DNA of 64,000 nt from Sphingomonas quercus (lineage in GTDB: Bacteria > Pseudomonadota > Alphaproteobacteria > Sphingomonadales > Sphingomonadaceae), in NCBI RefSeq assembly GCF_018863195.1, contig NZ_JAHKRT010000001.1:186001-250000 (forward strand), written 5' to 3'. Position 1 is the first letter of the stretch, and each line of letters starts with the position of its first letter. Below the pieces are notes generated by a model that saw only the letters and a list, made by a program, of their open reading frames with translations, ran no database searches and was not told the DNA's origin. Positions 8,422-17,158 of the stretch are shown here, piece by piece. The position numbers and the translations under genes were made by a program.

Positions 8422-9729
8422 TCAGGCGATCTGCTGATCCGGCAGCGCCTGTGTCGGGCGCGCGCCCCACAGCGCGTAGAACAGCACATAGAGCTCGCAC
8501 GCCGCGGTCAGCAGGAAGGACATTTGCAGGCCATAGGCGTCGGCAAGCTTGCCCTGCACCACCACCAGCGCGCCACCCGCGATGGCCATGATCAACAGGC
8601 CCGACCCCTCCTCGGTCAGCGGGCCGAGGCCGCGAATGCCGAGAGTGAAGATGGTGGGGAACATGATGGAGTGGAACAGCCCCACCGAGATCAGCGCCCA
8701 CATGGCGAGATGGCCGGTGGCGAGCGTCGCGATCATCATCACCGCGAAGGCAAGGATGCTCGCCGCCGCCAGCACATGCTCGGCGGCGATGCGCTGCATC
8801 AGGAAACTGCCGACGAAGCGGCCGACCATCATCCCGCCCCAAAGCAGGAACAGATAATGGGAGGCCTGCTCATGAGTCAGGTTGCCGATCTGCGGCTGCG
8901 ACACGAAGTTGATGAACAGGTTGGACACGCCGATCTCGGCGATCAGGTAGATGAAGATCGCCGGCACGCCGAACACCAGATTGCGGTGACGCCACAGCGA
9001 GTGGCCGCGCCGCTCCTCGCGTGCGGCGCGGCGCACCGACGCCCCCATCGCCGGCAGCGGGAAGCGCGCGATCACCACGGCGAGGACGATCAGCACCATC
9101 GCGACGATGAAATAGGGCAGCTGCACGGCCTGCGCGTCGGCCAGCCGCTCGGCAGGGGTCAGCGCGGCCGCCCCGGCCATGCTGGTGCCCGAGGTCGAGC
9201 GGCCGAGGATCAGATAGCCGCCGAACAGCGGCGCCAGCGTCGTGCCGAGCGAGTTGAACGCCTGGACGAGATTGAGCCGGGACGAGGCCGTCTCGGGCCG
9301 GCCGACGACCGCGACATAAGGATTGGCGGCGACCTGTAGCAGGGTGATGCCGCTCGCGATCACGAACAGCGCGACGAGGGTGACGCCGTAGGAAGGGATG
9401 CGCGCCGCGGGGATCATCACCAGCGCGCCGGCCGCCATGATCGCCAGGCCGGTGACCAGCGACTTGCGATAGCCGATCCGCTCGATCAGCCGCGCCGCCG
9501 GGATCGAGGCGACGAAATAAGCGATGAACCACACGCTCTCGATCAGCGTTGTCTGAGTGTAGGTGAGGTCGAAGACGCTGCGCAGGTGCGGCAGCAGCGT
9601 GTTGTTGATGACGGTGATGAAACCCCACATGAAGAACAATGTCGCCAGCAGCGTCAGCGCCGGACGATAGCTGCCGCCTTCGGCATGATGATGCGACGGA
9701 TCGAGAGAGGCGGACATGGGCGCTGGCAT
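8422..9729 (-). CDS. FucP/GluP-family sugar:proton MFS transporter
   Basis: A 12-helix major facilitator of 435 residues in the inner membrane. The first helix carries the FucP-family FFMWGFITVINNTLLPHLR signature, with the asparagine pair that aligns with the region used for sugar binding in FucP. A cytoplasmic loop with basic residues (RRAAREERRGHSLW) separates the two six-helix halves. The family imports fucose, galactose, glucose or arabinose with a proton. ATG 9729 follows GGAAGGATTG; a TTG seven codons earlier is less likely. It converges on gntR with only 4 bases between the stops and is divergent from the epimerase gene. Confidence 0.9.
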   Translation of the reverse strand: MPAPMSASLDPSHHHAEGGSYRPALTLLATLFFMWGFITVINNTLLPHLRSVFDLTYTQTTLIESVWFIAYFVASIPAARLIERIGYRKSLVTGLAIMAAGALVMIPAARIPSYGVTLVALFVIASGITLLQVAANPYVAVVGRPETASSRLNLVQAFNSLGTTLAPLFGGYLILGRSTSGTSMAGAAALTPAERLADAQAVQLPYFIVAMVLIVLAVVIARFPLPAMGASVRRAAREERRGHSLWRHRNLVFGVPAIFIYLIAEIGVSNLFINFVSQPQIGNLTHEQASHYLFLLWGGMMVGRFVGSFLMQRIAAEHVLAAASILAFAVMMIATLATGHLAMWALISVGLFHSIMFPTIFTLGIRGLGPLTEEGSGLLIMAIAGGALVVVQGKLADAYGLQMSFLLTAACELYVLFYALWGARPTQALPDQQIA

Positions 9730-9781
9730 CGGCAATCCTTCCCTCGGCAAGACCGTCAGCCGCGGCTTGCCCTTATTCTTT

Positions 9782-9792
9782 TTGTCAGACTA
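9782..9792. promoter_or_regulatory. Putative FadR-type GntR operator
   Basis: TTGTCAGACTA matches the FadR-subfamily consensus TNGTNNNACNA at every fixed position. It lies in the divergent promoter of the MFS transporter and the epimerase/dehydratase operon and is followed at once by an AT-rich TATATAT stretch that could be a -10 region. Binding by the regulator encoded at 7671 is inferred. Confidence 0.5.
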
Positions 9793-9840
9793 TATATCGG
9801 CAAACGGGGCGTCAACGGGCGCCGGCGGAGGGGAATGTCG

Positions 9841-10992
9841 ATGCGCTTCTTCGGAAAAACGGGCCTCGGTGCGGCGGGACTGGTGGCGGCGATGACCGCC
9901 ACCGGGGTCCACGCCGCAGAGGCGAAGCGCGAGGCGTTCGGCACGCTCGCCGACGGCACCGCGATCGAGGCGGTGACGCTGAGCGCCCGCAACGGGGTCA
10001 GCGCGCGCATCATCTCGTTCGGCGCGACGCTCCAGGCGTTCAACGTGCCGGACCGGAGCGGCAGGACGGTCGATATCGAGCTCGGCTACGACACGCTCGC
10101 CGACTATGTCGCGCGGCCCAATTTCTGGGGCGCGAGCATCGGCCGCTATGCCAATCGCATCGCCGGGGGCAAGTTCACGCTGGACGGGCAGAGCTACCAG
10201 CTGCCGCTCAACGACAAGACCAATTCGCTGCATGGCGGCACCCAGGGCTTCGACAAGAGGCCGTGGCGGATCACCGGGGTGAAGAGCGGCGCTGCGGCCA
10301 GCGTTACCCTCGCCCTCACCAGCCCGGCCGGCGACCAGGGCTATCCCGGCAAGCTGGAGGTGACGGCAACCTATGCGCTGGACGACGCCGGCAATCTGAC
10401 GATCGACTATGACGCGACCAGCGACGCTCCGACCATCGTCAACCTCACCAACCATGCCATCTTCAATCTCGCCGGCGAAGGCGCTCCCGGTGGCATCCTT
10501 CGCCATCGGCTGATGATGCCGGCGCGCCGGTTCACGCCGGTCAACGCCGCGCTGATCCCGACCGGCGAGCTGGCGCCGGTCGCCGGCACGCCGTTCGACT
10601 TCACGCGCGCCCGCACCATCGAGGACGGCATCCGCGACGGCCGCGACCGGCAGATCCTGTTCGGCCGCGGCATCGACCATAATTTCGTGCTCGATGCCGG
10701 CGCCACGCCCGAGCCGAAGCTTGCCGCGCGCCTCGAGGATCCGGACTCCGGCAGGGTGCTGGAGGTGCTCACCGATCAGCCGGGCGTGCAGATCTACACG
10801 GGCAATTTCCTCGACGGCACGATCGTCGGCAAGGCCGGCCATCTCTATCGCATGGGCGACGGCATCGCGCTGGAGCCGCAGAAATTCCCCGATACGCCCA
10901 ACCAGCCCTCGTTCGGATCGGCGCGCGTCGATCCGGCGCATCCCTATCATCACCGGATGGTTTTCCGGGTGTCGACCACTCAAGGCCGCTGA
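9841..10992 (+). CDS. Secreted aldose 1-epimerase (mutarotase)
   Basis: An aldose epimerase of 383 residues with a Sec signal peptide (cleavage expected after GVHA, about residue 25), so it acts in the periplasm. It interconverts alpha and beta anomers of aldoses. Family residues are visible: [23 protein letters not shown] (catalytic His region), [12 protein letters not shown] (second His), DHNFVLD and the catalytic Glu in [12 protein letters not shown] 9841 has GGAGGGG at good spacing; another ATG two codons upstream is too close to it. The dehydratase follows after 2 bases, so they form an operon. Anomer interconversion would feed the anomer-specific dehydrogenase or transporter. Confidence 0.9.
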   Translation: MRFFGKTGLGAAGLVAAMTATGVHAAEAKREAFGTLADGTAIEAVTLSARNGVSARIISFGATLQAFNVPDRSGRTVDIELGYDTLADYVARPNFWGASIGRYANRIAGGKFTLDGQSYQLPLNDKTNSLHGGTQGFDKRPWRITGVKSGAAASVTLALTSPAGDQGYPGKLEVTATYALDDAGNLTIDYDATSDAPTIVNLTNHAIFNLAGEGAPGGILRHRLMMPARRFTPVNAALIPTGELAPVAGTPFDFTRARTIEDGIRDGRDRQILFGRGIDHNFVLDAGATPEPKLAARLEDPDSGRVLEVLTDQPGVQIYTGNFLDGTIVGKAGHLYRMGDGIALEPQKFPDTPNQPSFGSARVDPAHPYHHRMVFRVSTTQGR

Positions 10993-10994
10993 TC

Positions 10995-12791
10995 ATGACC
11001 GACAAGACGCCGCCCAAGCTCCGTTCCCGCGCATGGTTCGACAATCCGGCGAACATCGACATGACCGCGCTCTATCTGGAGCGCTATCTCAACTATGGGA
11101 TCAGCCTGGAGGAATTGCAGTCGGGCAAGCCGATCATCGGCATCGCCCAGACCGGCAGCGACCTGTCGCCATGCAATCGCCATCACCTCGTCCTTGCCGA
11201 GCGGGTGCGCGAGGGCATCCGCGAGGCCGGCGGCATCGCCATCGAATTCCCCGTCCATCCGATCCAGGAGACCGGCAAGCGGCCGACCGCGGGCCTCGAT
11301 CGCAACCTCGCCTATCTCGGCCTGGTGGAGCTGCTCTACGGTTATCCGATCGACGGCGTGGTGCTGACCATCGGCTGCGACAAGACCACGCCGGCCTGCC
11401 TGATGGCGGCGGCGACGGTGAATATTCCGGCGATCGCATTGTCGGTCGGGCCGATGCTCAACGGCTGGCACAAGGGCGAGCGCACCGGATCGGGCACGAT
11501 CGTGTGGAAGGCGCGCGAGATGCTGGCCGCCGGCGAGATAGACGACAAGCAGTTCATCCGCCTCGTCGCCAGTTCGGCGCCGTCGACCGGCTATTGCAAT
11601 ACGATGGGCACGGCGACGACGATGAATTCGCTCGCCGAGGCGCTGGGCATGTCGCTTCCCGGCTCGGCAGCGATCCCGGCGCCTTATCGGGATCGGCAGG
11701 AGGTCGCCTACCACAGCGGCCTGCGCATCGTGGAGATGATCGCCGAGGATCTGAAGCCCTCCGATATCCTCACCCGCGAAGCGTTCGAAAACGCCATCGT
11801 CGTCAATTCCGCGATCGGCGGATCGACCAACGCGCCGATCCACCTCGCCGCCATCGCCCGCCACGTCGGCGTCGATCTGCCGATCGACACCTGGCAGGAG
11901 CGTGGCCACAAGGTGCCTTTGCTCGTCAATCTCCAGCCTGCGGGCGAATATCTCGGCGAGGATTATTATCGCGCCGGGGGCGTGCCGGCGGTGATCGCCC
12001 AGCTGATCGGCCAGGGGCTGATCCACGAAGGCGCGATGACCGCCAACGGCCGGACGATCGGCGACAATTGCCGGGGGGCCGCGATCGAGGACGAGCGGGT
12101 GATCCGCCCGTTCGCCCAGCCGCTCAAGGAGGAAGCCGGCTTCATCGTGCTGCGCGGCAATCTGTTTGATTCGGCGATCATGAAGACCAGCGTCATCTCG
12201 GACGAGTTCCGCCAGCGCTATCTCTCCAACCCGGCCGATCCCGACGCCTTCGAGGGGCCGGCGGTGGTGTTCGACGGGCCGGAGGATTACCACGCCCGCA
12301 TCGACGATCCCGCCACCGGGATCACCGAGGAGACGCTGCTGTTCATGCGCGGCGCCGGGCCGATCGGCTATCCGGGCGCGGCCGAGGTGGTCAACATGCG
12401 GCCCCCCGCCTATCTGATCCGCGAAGGCGTGCATGCGCTGCCCTGCATCGGCGACGGGCGCCAGTCCGGCACCAGCGGCAGCCCCTCGATCCTCAATGCC
12501 AGCCCAGAGGCGGCGGCAATGGGTGGCCTCGCCCTCATCCGCACCGGCGACCGGGTACGCATCGACCTCGGCAAGGGCCGCGCCGACGTGCTGATCCCCG
12601 ACGAGGAGCTGGCCGAGCGGCGCCGCGCGCTGCAGGAGGCCGGCGGCTTCGCCTATCCCGCCTCGCAGACGCCGTGGCAGGCGATCCAGCGTGCCGTGAT
12701 CGGGCAGATGGAAAGCGGCGCGATCCTCGAGGGCGCCGAAGCCTTCCAGAAGATCGCACAGACCAGGGGCCTGCCCCGCGACAATCACTGA
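10995..12791 (+). CDS. IlvD/Edd-family sugar-acid dehydratase (arabinonate/galactonate/xylonate type)
   Basis: A 598-residue [2Fe-2S] dehydratase converting an aldonic acid to its 2-keto-3-deoxy acid. Cluster ligands C60 (SPCNRHH), C128 (GCDK) and C201 (GYCNTMG) and metal-site residues E92, D129 and K130 align one residue off those I recall for Rhizobium L-arabinonate dehydratase. The catalytic serine region is [10 protein letters not shown]. The length fits the pentonate branch rather than branched-chain IlvD, and the locus context supports a sugar acid. It follows the epimerase by 2 bases. The aldonolactone from the dehydrogenase must first be hydrolysed; no lactonase gene is in the window. 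Confidence 0.9.
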   Translation: MTDKTPPKLRSRAWFDNPANIDMTALYLERYLNYGISLEELQSGKPIIGIAQTGSDLSPCNRHHLVLAERVREGIREAGGIAIEFPVHPIQETGKRPTAGLDRNLAYLGLVELLYGYPIDGVVLTIGCDKTTPACLMAAATVNIPAIALSVGPMLNGWHKGERTGSGTIVWKAREMLAAGEIDDKQFIRLVASSAPSTGYCNTMGTATTMNSLAEALGMSLPGSAAIPAPYRDRQEVAYHSGLRIVEMIAEDLKPSDILTREAFENAIVVNSAIGGSTNAPIHLAAIARHVGVDLPIDTWQERGHKVPLLVNLQPAGEYLGEDYYRAGGVPAVIAQLIGQGLIHEGAMTANGRTIGDNCRGAAIEDERVIRPFAQPLKEEAGFIVLRGNLFDSAIMKTSVISDEFRQRYLSNPADPDAFEGPAVVFDGPEDYHARIDDPATGITEETLLFMRGAGPIGYPGAAEVVNMRPPAYLIREGVHALPCIGDGRQSGTSGSPSILNASPEAAAMGGLALIRTGDRVRIDLGKGRADVLIPDEELAERRRALQEAGGFAYPASQTPWQAIQRAVIGQMESGAILEGAEAFQKIAQTRGLPRDNH

Positions 12792-12930
12792 GCCCCCGGG
12801 GAAGCAGCGCCCGGCGCAGGCCACAGCATAGAGCGATAATCGAGGGCTGTCCTCTGTCCAACCTCACAGCTTTGCGAGGTCCGGCCGGAGGATAGGCTTC
12901 CGGCTTCTTCGGCCCTCGGCAGATCTCTCC

Positions 12931-13386
12931 ATGCTCGACAATATCGACCGGACAATCCTGAGAACGATCCAGTCGAACGGACGGATGACGAACCAGGAAC
13001 TGGCCAACCGCTGCGGCCTGTCGCCATCGGCCTGCTTCGATCGCTTCAAGAGATTGCGCGACACCGGCTACATCAAGGGCTTCACCGCCGTCCTCGATCC
13101 ATCAAAGCTCGATCAGCCGCTCCTCATCTTCGTCGAGGTGCTGCTGGATCGCACCTCCCGCAATCTGTTCAGCCAGTTTTCCGAAGCCGTCAGACGGGTG
13201 CCGGAGATACTGGAATGCCATATGGTCGCAGGCGGCTTCGACTATCTGCTCAAGGTGAGGGTCCGCGACATGGCCGCCTATCGGGCCTTCCTCGCGGATT
13301 CGCTGGTGGAGATGCCGGGGGTGCGCGAGACGCGGACCTATCCCGTGCTCGAAGAGGTGAAGAACAGCGCCGAGCTGCTCATCTGA
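12931..13386 (+). CDS. Lrp/AsnC-family transcriptional regulator
   Basis: A 151-residue regulator: N-terminal helix-turn-helix (about 3-60; LDNIDRTILRTIQ, NQELANRCGLSPSACFDRFKRL) and C-terminal RAM/ligand domain (about 65-145; ECHMVAGGFDYLLKVRVRDM, the usual G-x-x-DY motif). Members sense amino acids and act as dimers or octamers. It stands alone, 139 bases after the dehydratase gene, and its last 8 bases overlap the convergent winged-helix gene. The target is unknown; nothing in the context suggests an amino-acid pathway next door. Confidence 0.92.
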   Translation: MLDNIDRTILRTIQSNGRMTNQELANRCGLSPSACFDRFKRLRDTGYIKGFTAVLDPSKLDQPLLIFVEVLLDRTSRNLFSQFSEAVRRVPEILECHMVAGGFDYLLKVRVRDMAAYRAFLADSLVEMPGVRETRTYPVLEEVKNSAELLI

Positions 13387-13891
13387 TCGCCTTCACGCCG
13401 GGCACGAGGCAGCGCCGCGACGCGACCGCGGACAGATAGGCGCTCATATGATCCACCGCCCGCGCGGTCGGGCTAAGCAGGCGGCGGCGCTTGTCGGTGC
13501 TGTCCCGCCGGCTCTGCAACAAGCCTGCGTCGAGCAACAGGGTGATATAGCGCAGCGCCGTCGATGGCGGGCAGGCGGCCCCGATGCACGCCGAGGACAC
13601 CAGCATCTCCTTGCCCTGAAGCCCGTGAACGAACACGTCGAGGAGCAGGTCCCAGGCCGGCTCGCCGAACATGTCACTGCCGAAGCTCCGCTCGCGCAGA
13701 CGCCGCTCCGCGTAGAGCGAACGGGCGAGGTCGGCGAGCGACATGCCCGTGCAGTCCGGGGAATCCCTCCTCTCCTCCGCCGCCTCGCCGGGGTGCGCCG
13801 CGGCCGCGGGCGGTCCTTGAGCGATGTCGGACAGGCGGGCGTTGAATTCGGCAAGCTGCCAGCTCGCCGGAAGATAGTCTGTTGCGTTCAT
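13379..13891 (-). CDS. MarR-like winged-helix DNA-binding protein
   Basis: A 170-residue protein. The first 50 residues are Ala/Pro/Glu-rich and probably unstructured. The rest looks like a winged helix: a FGEPAWDLLLDVFVHG helix, a recognition region SACIGAACPPSTALRYITLLLDAGLL and a basic wing (RRDSTDKRRRLLSPTARA). Small proteins of this type, with a MarR-like wing, are common in sphingomonads and carry no assigned target. It overlaps the Lrp gene tail to tail by 8 bases. The start is the first ATG; no strong ribosome site is seen. Confidence 0.8.
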   Translation of the reverse strand: MNATDYLPASWQLAEFNARLSDIAQGPPAAAAHPGEAAEERRDSPDCTGMSLADLARSLYAERRLRERSFGSDMFGEPAWDLLLDVFVHGLQGKEMLVSSACIGAACPPSTALRYITLLLDAGLLQSRRDSTDKRRRLLSPTARAVDHMSAYLSAVASRRCLVPGVKAIR

Positions 13892-13914
13892 TTAAGGTTT
13901 CCCGGAGGGCGTGC

Positions 13915-14448
13915 TCAGAGCAGGCCCAGCTGTCGGAAGCTCGCAATCTCGCCATCGCCGATGACGAAATGATCGAGCAGCTTGATGTCGAACAAGGCAG
14001 CCGCGCGAACCAGTTCGGCGGTCGCCCGCCGATCCTCCGGCGACGGGGCCGCACAGCCGGACGGGTGGTTATGAGCGATGATCAGCCGCGCCGCGCCCAG
14101 TTCCAGCGCGCGGGCGACGATCGCCCGGCTCGGGCATTCGACCGAGGCCAGCGAGCCCACGGCCATGATCTCTTCACGGATCAGCCGGTTACCGGTGTCG
14201 AGGAACAGCGCCAGCATCTGCTCGGCGCGATCGTTGCGCAGCCGGAGGCCGAGGTAATCGGCGACCTCCACCGTGCTGTTGAGGATGAGCCGATCCGCCG
14301 CCCTGACGCGCAGCGCGTGCAGCATCGCCTGCTGGACGGATCTGAGATGCGCGGCAACCGCCTCGGGAACACCGCCGAGCCGGCCGCAGCCGGCCGCGGA
14401 CAGCGTCGCGGGAAGCGATCCGAAACGATCAATGAGCCGCCCCGCCAT
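13915..14448 (-). CDS. radC: RadC/MPN-family (JAMM) protein, short N-terminus
   Basis: A RadC-type JAB1/MPN domain of 177 residues from ATG 14448. The metalloprotease-like motif is complete: H126-x-H128-P-S130 (AHNHPSG), D139 and an upstream E92/E93. RadC function is unsettled. A helical N-terminal region (LIDRFGSLPATLSAAG) precedes the domain. RadC-like sequence (LALILEPVLGKGP) continues upstream of the ATG to about 14503, overlapping the end of the membrane-protein gene, and there is no ATG, GTG or TTG there. Translation may start at a rare CTG, or the family N-terminus was lost. Confidence in the domain is high, in the start low. Confidence 0.8.
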   Translation of the reverse strand: MAGRLIDRFGSLPATLSAAGCGRLGGVPEAVAAHLRSVQQAMLHALRVRAADRLILNSTVEVADYLGLRLRNDRAEQMLALFLDTGNRLIREEIMAVGSLASVECPSRAIVARALELGAARLIIAHNHPSGCAAPSPEDRRATAELVRAAALFDIKLLDHFVIGDGEIASFRQLGLL

Positions 14449-14486
14449 CTCCCCGCCCGGCCCCTTGCCGAGGACCGGTTCGAGGA

Positions 14487-14930
14487 TCAGCGCCAGGAAG
14501 GATCGGCACCCAGCCTGGCCACGCGCATCCGGTGCCGGATCGTCCCAAGCAGCAAACACAGGCAGAGCGGATAGATCCAGACCTGCACGAGGATCGCATA
14601 GACAATGCGCGCCGCCCGTCCCTGAATATCCAGCAATCCCACCAGATGACTCGCCGTCTCCACGGCCAGCATCGCGGTCATCCATAATGGCCAGAACCTG
14701 GTTGTGCGAAGCGACAGCATGAGAAACGCAGCTGTCACCGCCGCATCGACTGCGAACATGACGCCTTCGAACCCCGTATAGCGGCTGGCCGCGGGCGACA
14801 GCACGAGCGCGCTGACCGCGACGCTGGCGAGCAGCATCAGCGCCCCCACCCGCTCCGCCGCGCCGCCAAAGGCGAGCGCGGCGAGCGTGCAGACCGCCAA
14901 CAGGGCGAGGAAATAGATCTGGTGGCCCAT
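14487..14930 (-). CDS. Small integral membrane protein, unknown function
   Basis: A 147-residue hydrophobic protein with four probable membrane helices (about 5-22, 30-48, 58-80 and 108-128) and an Arg-rich cytoplasmic tail. I recognise no catalytic motif. ATG 14930 follows GGGAGG directly. It lies upstream of radC on the same strand, and the RadC-like frame begins within its last codons, so the two may be co-transcribed. Confidence 0.75.
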   Translation of the reverse strand: MGHQIYFLALLAVCTLAALAFGGAAERVGALMLLASVAVSALVLSPAASRYTGFEGVMFAVDAAVTAAFLMLSLRTTRFWPLWMTAMLAVETASHLVGLLDIQGRAARIVYAILVQVWIYPLCLCLLLGTIRHRMRVARLGADPSWR

Positions 14931-14972
14931 CCTCCCTTTCAGGCCGGGCCACCGAGCCCCGTCAAGATGGAA

Positions 14973-15326
14973 TCAGGCGGCGTTGACGACGCGCAGATCC
15001 GGCGTCTCGCTTGCCTCGAGCATCTTGGCGATCCCCGGCGAATCCCAGTCGCCGATCGACAAGGGCAGGATCCTCTTCGCATCCATGGTCAGGGAGCTGT
15101 GGACGTCGAAGGTGACGGCGCGCGCCTGGCCCATCAACCGGATGGCAGCGATGATGCGGGAGATGGCCTCCCGCCCGACTTCCAGCTCCAGCTCGGCGTC
15201 GGCCTTGCCGAGGCAGGTGCTGGCGAGGAGCTTGCCGAGATGGCCGAGCGAGGCATCATTGGCGGCTTCGGCGAGGTGGATGTCTTTGCGAACCTGACGA
15301 ACAAGAGCGAGAGTCTCTTTGCGCAT
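14973..15326 (-). CDS. Hypothetical small cytoplasmic protein
   Basis: A 117-residue protein without signal peptide or membrane segment. The N-terminal half is helical and charged (LALVRQVRKDIHLAEAAND); the middle has ELELEVGREAISRIIAAIRL. A good GGAAGGGG ribosome site precedes ATG 15326. It follows the LuxR-type gene on the same strand by about 50 bases, so the two may be co-regulated. I do not recognise the family. Confidence 0.75.
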   Translation of the reverse strand: MRKETLALVRQVRKDIHLAEAANDASLGHLGKLLASTCLGKADAELELEVGREAISRIIAAIRLMGQARAVTFDVHSSLTMDAKRILPLSIGDWDSPGIAKMLEASETPDLRVVNAA

Positions 15327-15377
15327 GGCTACCCCTTCCGCAAAAACGCGGTTCCTGGAAGTTTTTCCGTGTTTGGA

Positions 15378-15971
15378 TCAGCCGCCGACCAGCACGATGC
15401 GCTCGAGAAAGTGCATGAGCAGGACGAGGGCGATCACCGACAGGGTAGCGCTCATTGCCAACCCGCCGGCCAGCACCGCGGTCACTCCGAGGAGCTCGCC
15501 AGTGCCGAGATCATTCACGGGACGCCGATCCGTTCGAAACGGAAGCGGAAATCCTCGCGTCAGGGGCAGGTGATGGAAGACCGCGCTCGGCTCCTTGAGG
15601 AGCATCGCGTCAGATACATCTGGCTCATCCTCCAGCCCCTGGCGCTGCGTGGACGACGCCCCATCTGCGCCGGCCAGGGGGGCGGCGGGAAGGGTCTGCG
15701 GCTCGGGTAGTATTCGATACGGTATCGCCTGATCGCCCTCGAACGCGGCAAGAAGCTCGGCGGCGTGGCGGCGGCTGGTCGCCTTGAGGCGGCGTCTGGC
15801 ATTGTCGATATAGGCGTCGACGGTGCGGTGGGAGAGACCCAGCTCGCGGGCGATCTCCTTCGACTCCAGACCTCGCCTGACGAGCTGAAGGCATTCGCGC
15901 TCGCGGCGCGTGAGGGATGACACCTCTGGTTGATCGGCCGTCACACCGGGAGTGTTAATCAGGCGCGCCAT
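15378..15971 (-). CDS. LuxR-type HTH protein with C-terminal membrane helix
   Basis: A 197-residue protein with its LuxR/GerE helix-turn-helix at the N-terminus (about 17-75; LTRRERECLQLVRRGLESKEIARELGLS, HRTVDAYIDNARRRL), where such domains usually sit at the C-terminus. A Pro/Ala/Glu-rich linker (75-150) leads to one or two hydrophobic segments (about 153-195; GVTAVLAGGLAMSATLSVIA, LVLLMHFLERIVLVGG). The protein should therefore bind DNA while anchored in the inner membrane. Sphingomonads carry several such proteins and their signals are unknown. No kinase or autoinducer synthase is adjacent. Confidence 0.85.
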   Translation of the reverse strand: MARLINTPGVTADQPEVSSLTRRERECLQLVRRGLESKEIARELGLSHRTVDAYIDNARRRLKATSRRHAAELLAAFEGDQAIPYRILPEPQTLPAAPLAGADGASSTQRQGLEDEPDVSDAMLLKEPSAVFHHLPLTRGFPLPFRTDRRPVNDLGTGELLGVTAVLAGGLAMSATLSVIALVLLMHFLERIVLVGG

Positions 15972-16162
15972 GAGGTTTCAACGATGGCGGCACCGCTGTG
16001 CCGACATGGCACAGCGCCCCGGTTGCCCCGGGCGACTTCGACCGGGGCCCTGCCGGCTCCGCTTCCCGGCCTCCGCGCGCGCCCGGCCCGGCAACGGCCA
16101 GGGGTTCCGGGAGAGCGAGCGCTCCGCTAATCCCGGGCGGCACGGCTGCCAGGAGAAGGGTG

Positions 16163-16561
16163 ATGAGCGAGGAAGCGTCGGCGGGTGAAGCCAGCCCGTC
16201 CGCGATGATCGACGAGAAGATCCGCAGCCTTGGCGATTGGCGCGGGGTGACGCTGGCGCGAGTCCGCGCGCTGATCCACGAGGCAGACCCCGATGTCGTC
16301 GAGGAGGTGAAATGGCGCGGCGTGCCGGTGTGGTCCCATCACGGCATCATCTGCACCGGCGAAACCTATAAGAAGGTCGTCAAGCTCACCTTCGCGCAAG
16401 GGGCCGCGCTGCCCGACCCGGCCGGGCTGTTCAATGCCAGCCTGGAGGGCAATGTGCGGCGCGCGATCGACCTGCCCGAAGGCGTTGCCCTCGACGAGGA
16501 TGCATTCGCGGCCTTGATCCGCTCAGCGGTCGCCCTGAACGCAACGCGGGCGCGCCGCTGA
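16163..16561 (+). CDS. DUF1801-family protein
   Basis: A 132-residue cytoplasmic protein with the DUF1801 (YdhG-like) pattern: a helical opening (MIDEKIRSLGDWRGVTLARV), ADPDVVEEVKWRGVPVWSHHG, GETYKKVVKLTFAQGAAL and ends with SLEGNVRRAIDLPEG. The fold may bind a small ligand; no reaction is known. ATG 16163 is preceded by AGGAGAAGGG. It stands alone between two divergent or convergent neighbours. Confidence 0.88.
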   Translation: MSEEASAGEASPSAMIDEKIRSLGDWRGVTLARVRALIHEADPDVVEEVKWRGVPVWSHHGIICTGETYKKVVKLTFAQGAALPDPAGLFNASLEGNVRRAIDLPEGVALDEDAFAALIRSAVALNATRARR

Positions 16562-16611
16562 TCGGAGGAGGAGCGCGCGGGGGACACTGCGGCGGCCCCG
16601 CGCGACCTCGA

Positions 16612-16983
16612 TCAATAGGGGTAATCCACCCCATAATAGCCGTGTACCTCGCGACCATAGTCGCGATCGAAGCTCGGTTCGTTCTGGCTGGTGTAACGCG
16701 GCGCCTTCTCGAGCACCGCCCTGTCCAGATTGACGACATAACCGCCCTGACCCGTGTCATAGGTCAGCACGTCCCACGGCAGCGGATAATAATCTCCGCC
16801 CATGCCGAACAATCCCCCGAACGAGAGCACTGCATATTCGACCCGCCCGGACAGCTTGTCGACCATGAAGTTATGGATGGACCCCAGTTTCTCGCCCTGA
16901 TTATTGTAGACGGCGGTGCCTTCCACCTTGTTCGACGCGATCAGGCGACTGGTTTCATCCGTGGCGATACCGGTATTTGACAT
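16612..16983 (-). CDS. PRC-barrel domain protein
   Basis: A 123-residue protein whose core (about 10-85) is a PRC barrel: SRLIASNKVEGTAVYNNQGE, KLGSIHNFMVDKLSGRVEYA and FGMGGDYYPLPWDVLTYD. The C-terminal tail is Tyr-rich (GYYGVDYPY). Such stand-alone barrels are common in alphaproteobacteria and are often stress-induced, but their role is unknown. ATG 16983 was chosen for the GAGGAG site at good spacing; a second in-frame ATG three codons upstream overlaps that site. Confidence 0.9.
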   Translation of the reverse strand: MSNTGIATDETSRLIASNKVEGTAVYNNQGEKLGSIHNFMVDKLSGRVEYAVLSFGGLFGMGGDYYPLPWDVLTYDTGQGGYVVNLDRAVLEKAPRYTSQNEPSFDRDYGREVHGYYGVDYPY

Positions 16984-17158
16984 GGCGATCATCTCCTCGC
17001 GATTGGCGGCTAGATATGGGGCGACAACGCACGAGACGGCGACGCTCTCCGTTCCCTGGCGCCGATGAGGCAAGCGGCGCCGCCGGCGCGTCGGGCCGCG
17101 GCCATGGCACCGGCGCGGGCGTGGGACGTTCGTCGCACGTCATCCGGGGGAGACGGCA

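Noticed and set aside
14487-14952. Full-length RadC starting at 14952
   Set aside because: The upstream 150 codons are an out-of-frame reading of the membrane-protein gene, with no RadC-like content until about 14503.
17024-17055. EcfG-type stress promoter (GGAAC and CGTTGT) upstream of the PRC-barrel gene
   Set aside because: The two boxes are present on the minus strand, but the spacer is 21 bases, longer than the 16-18 expected.
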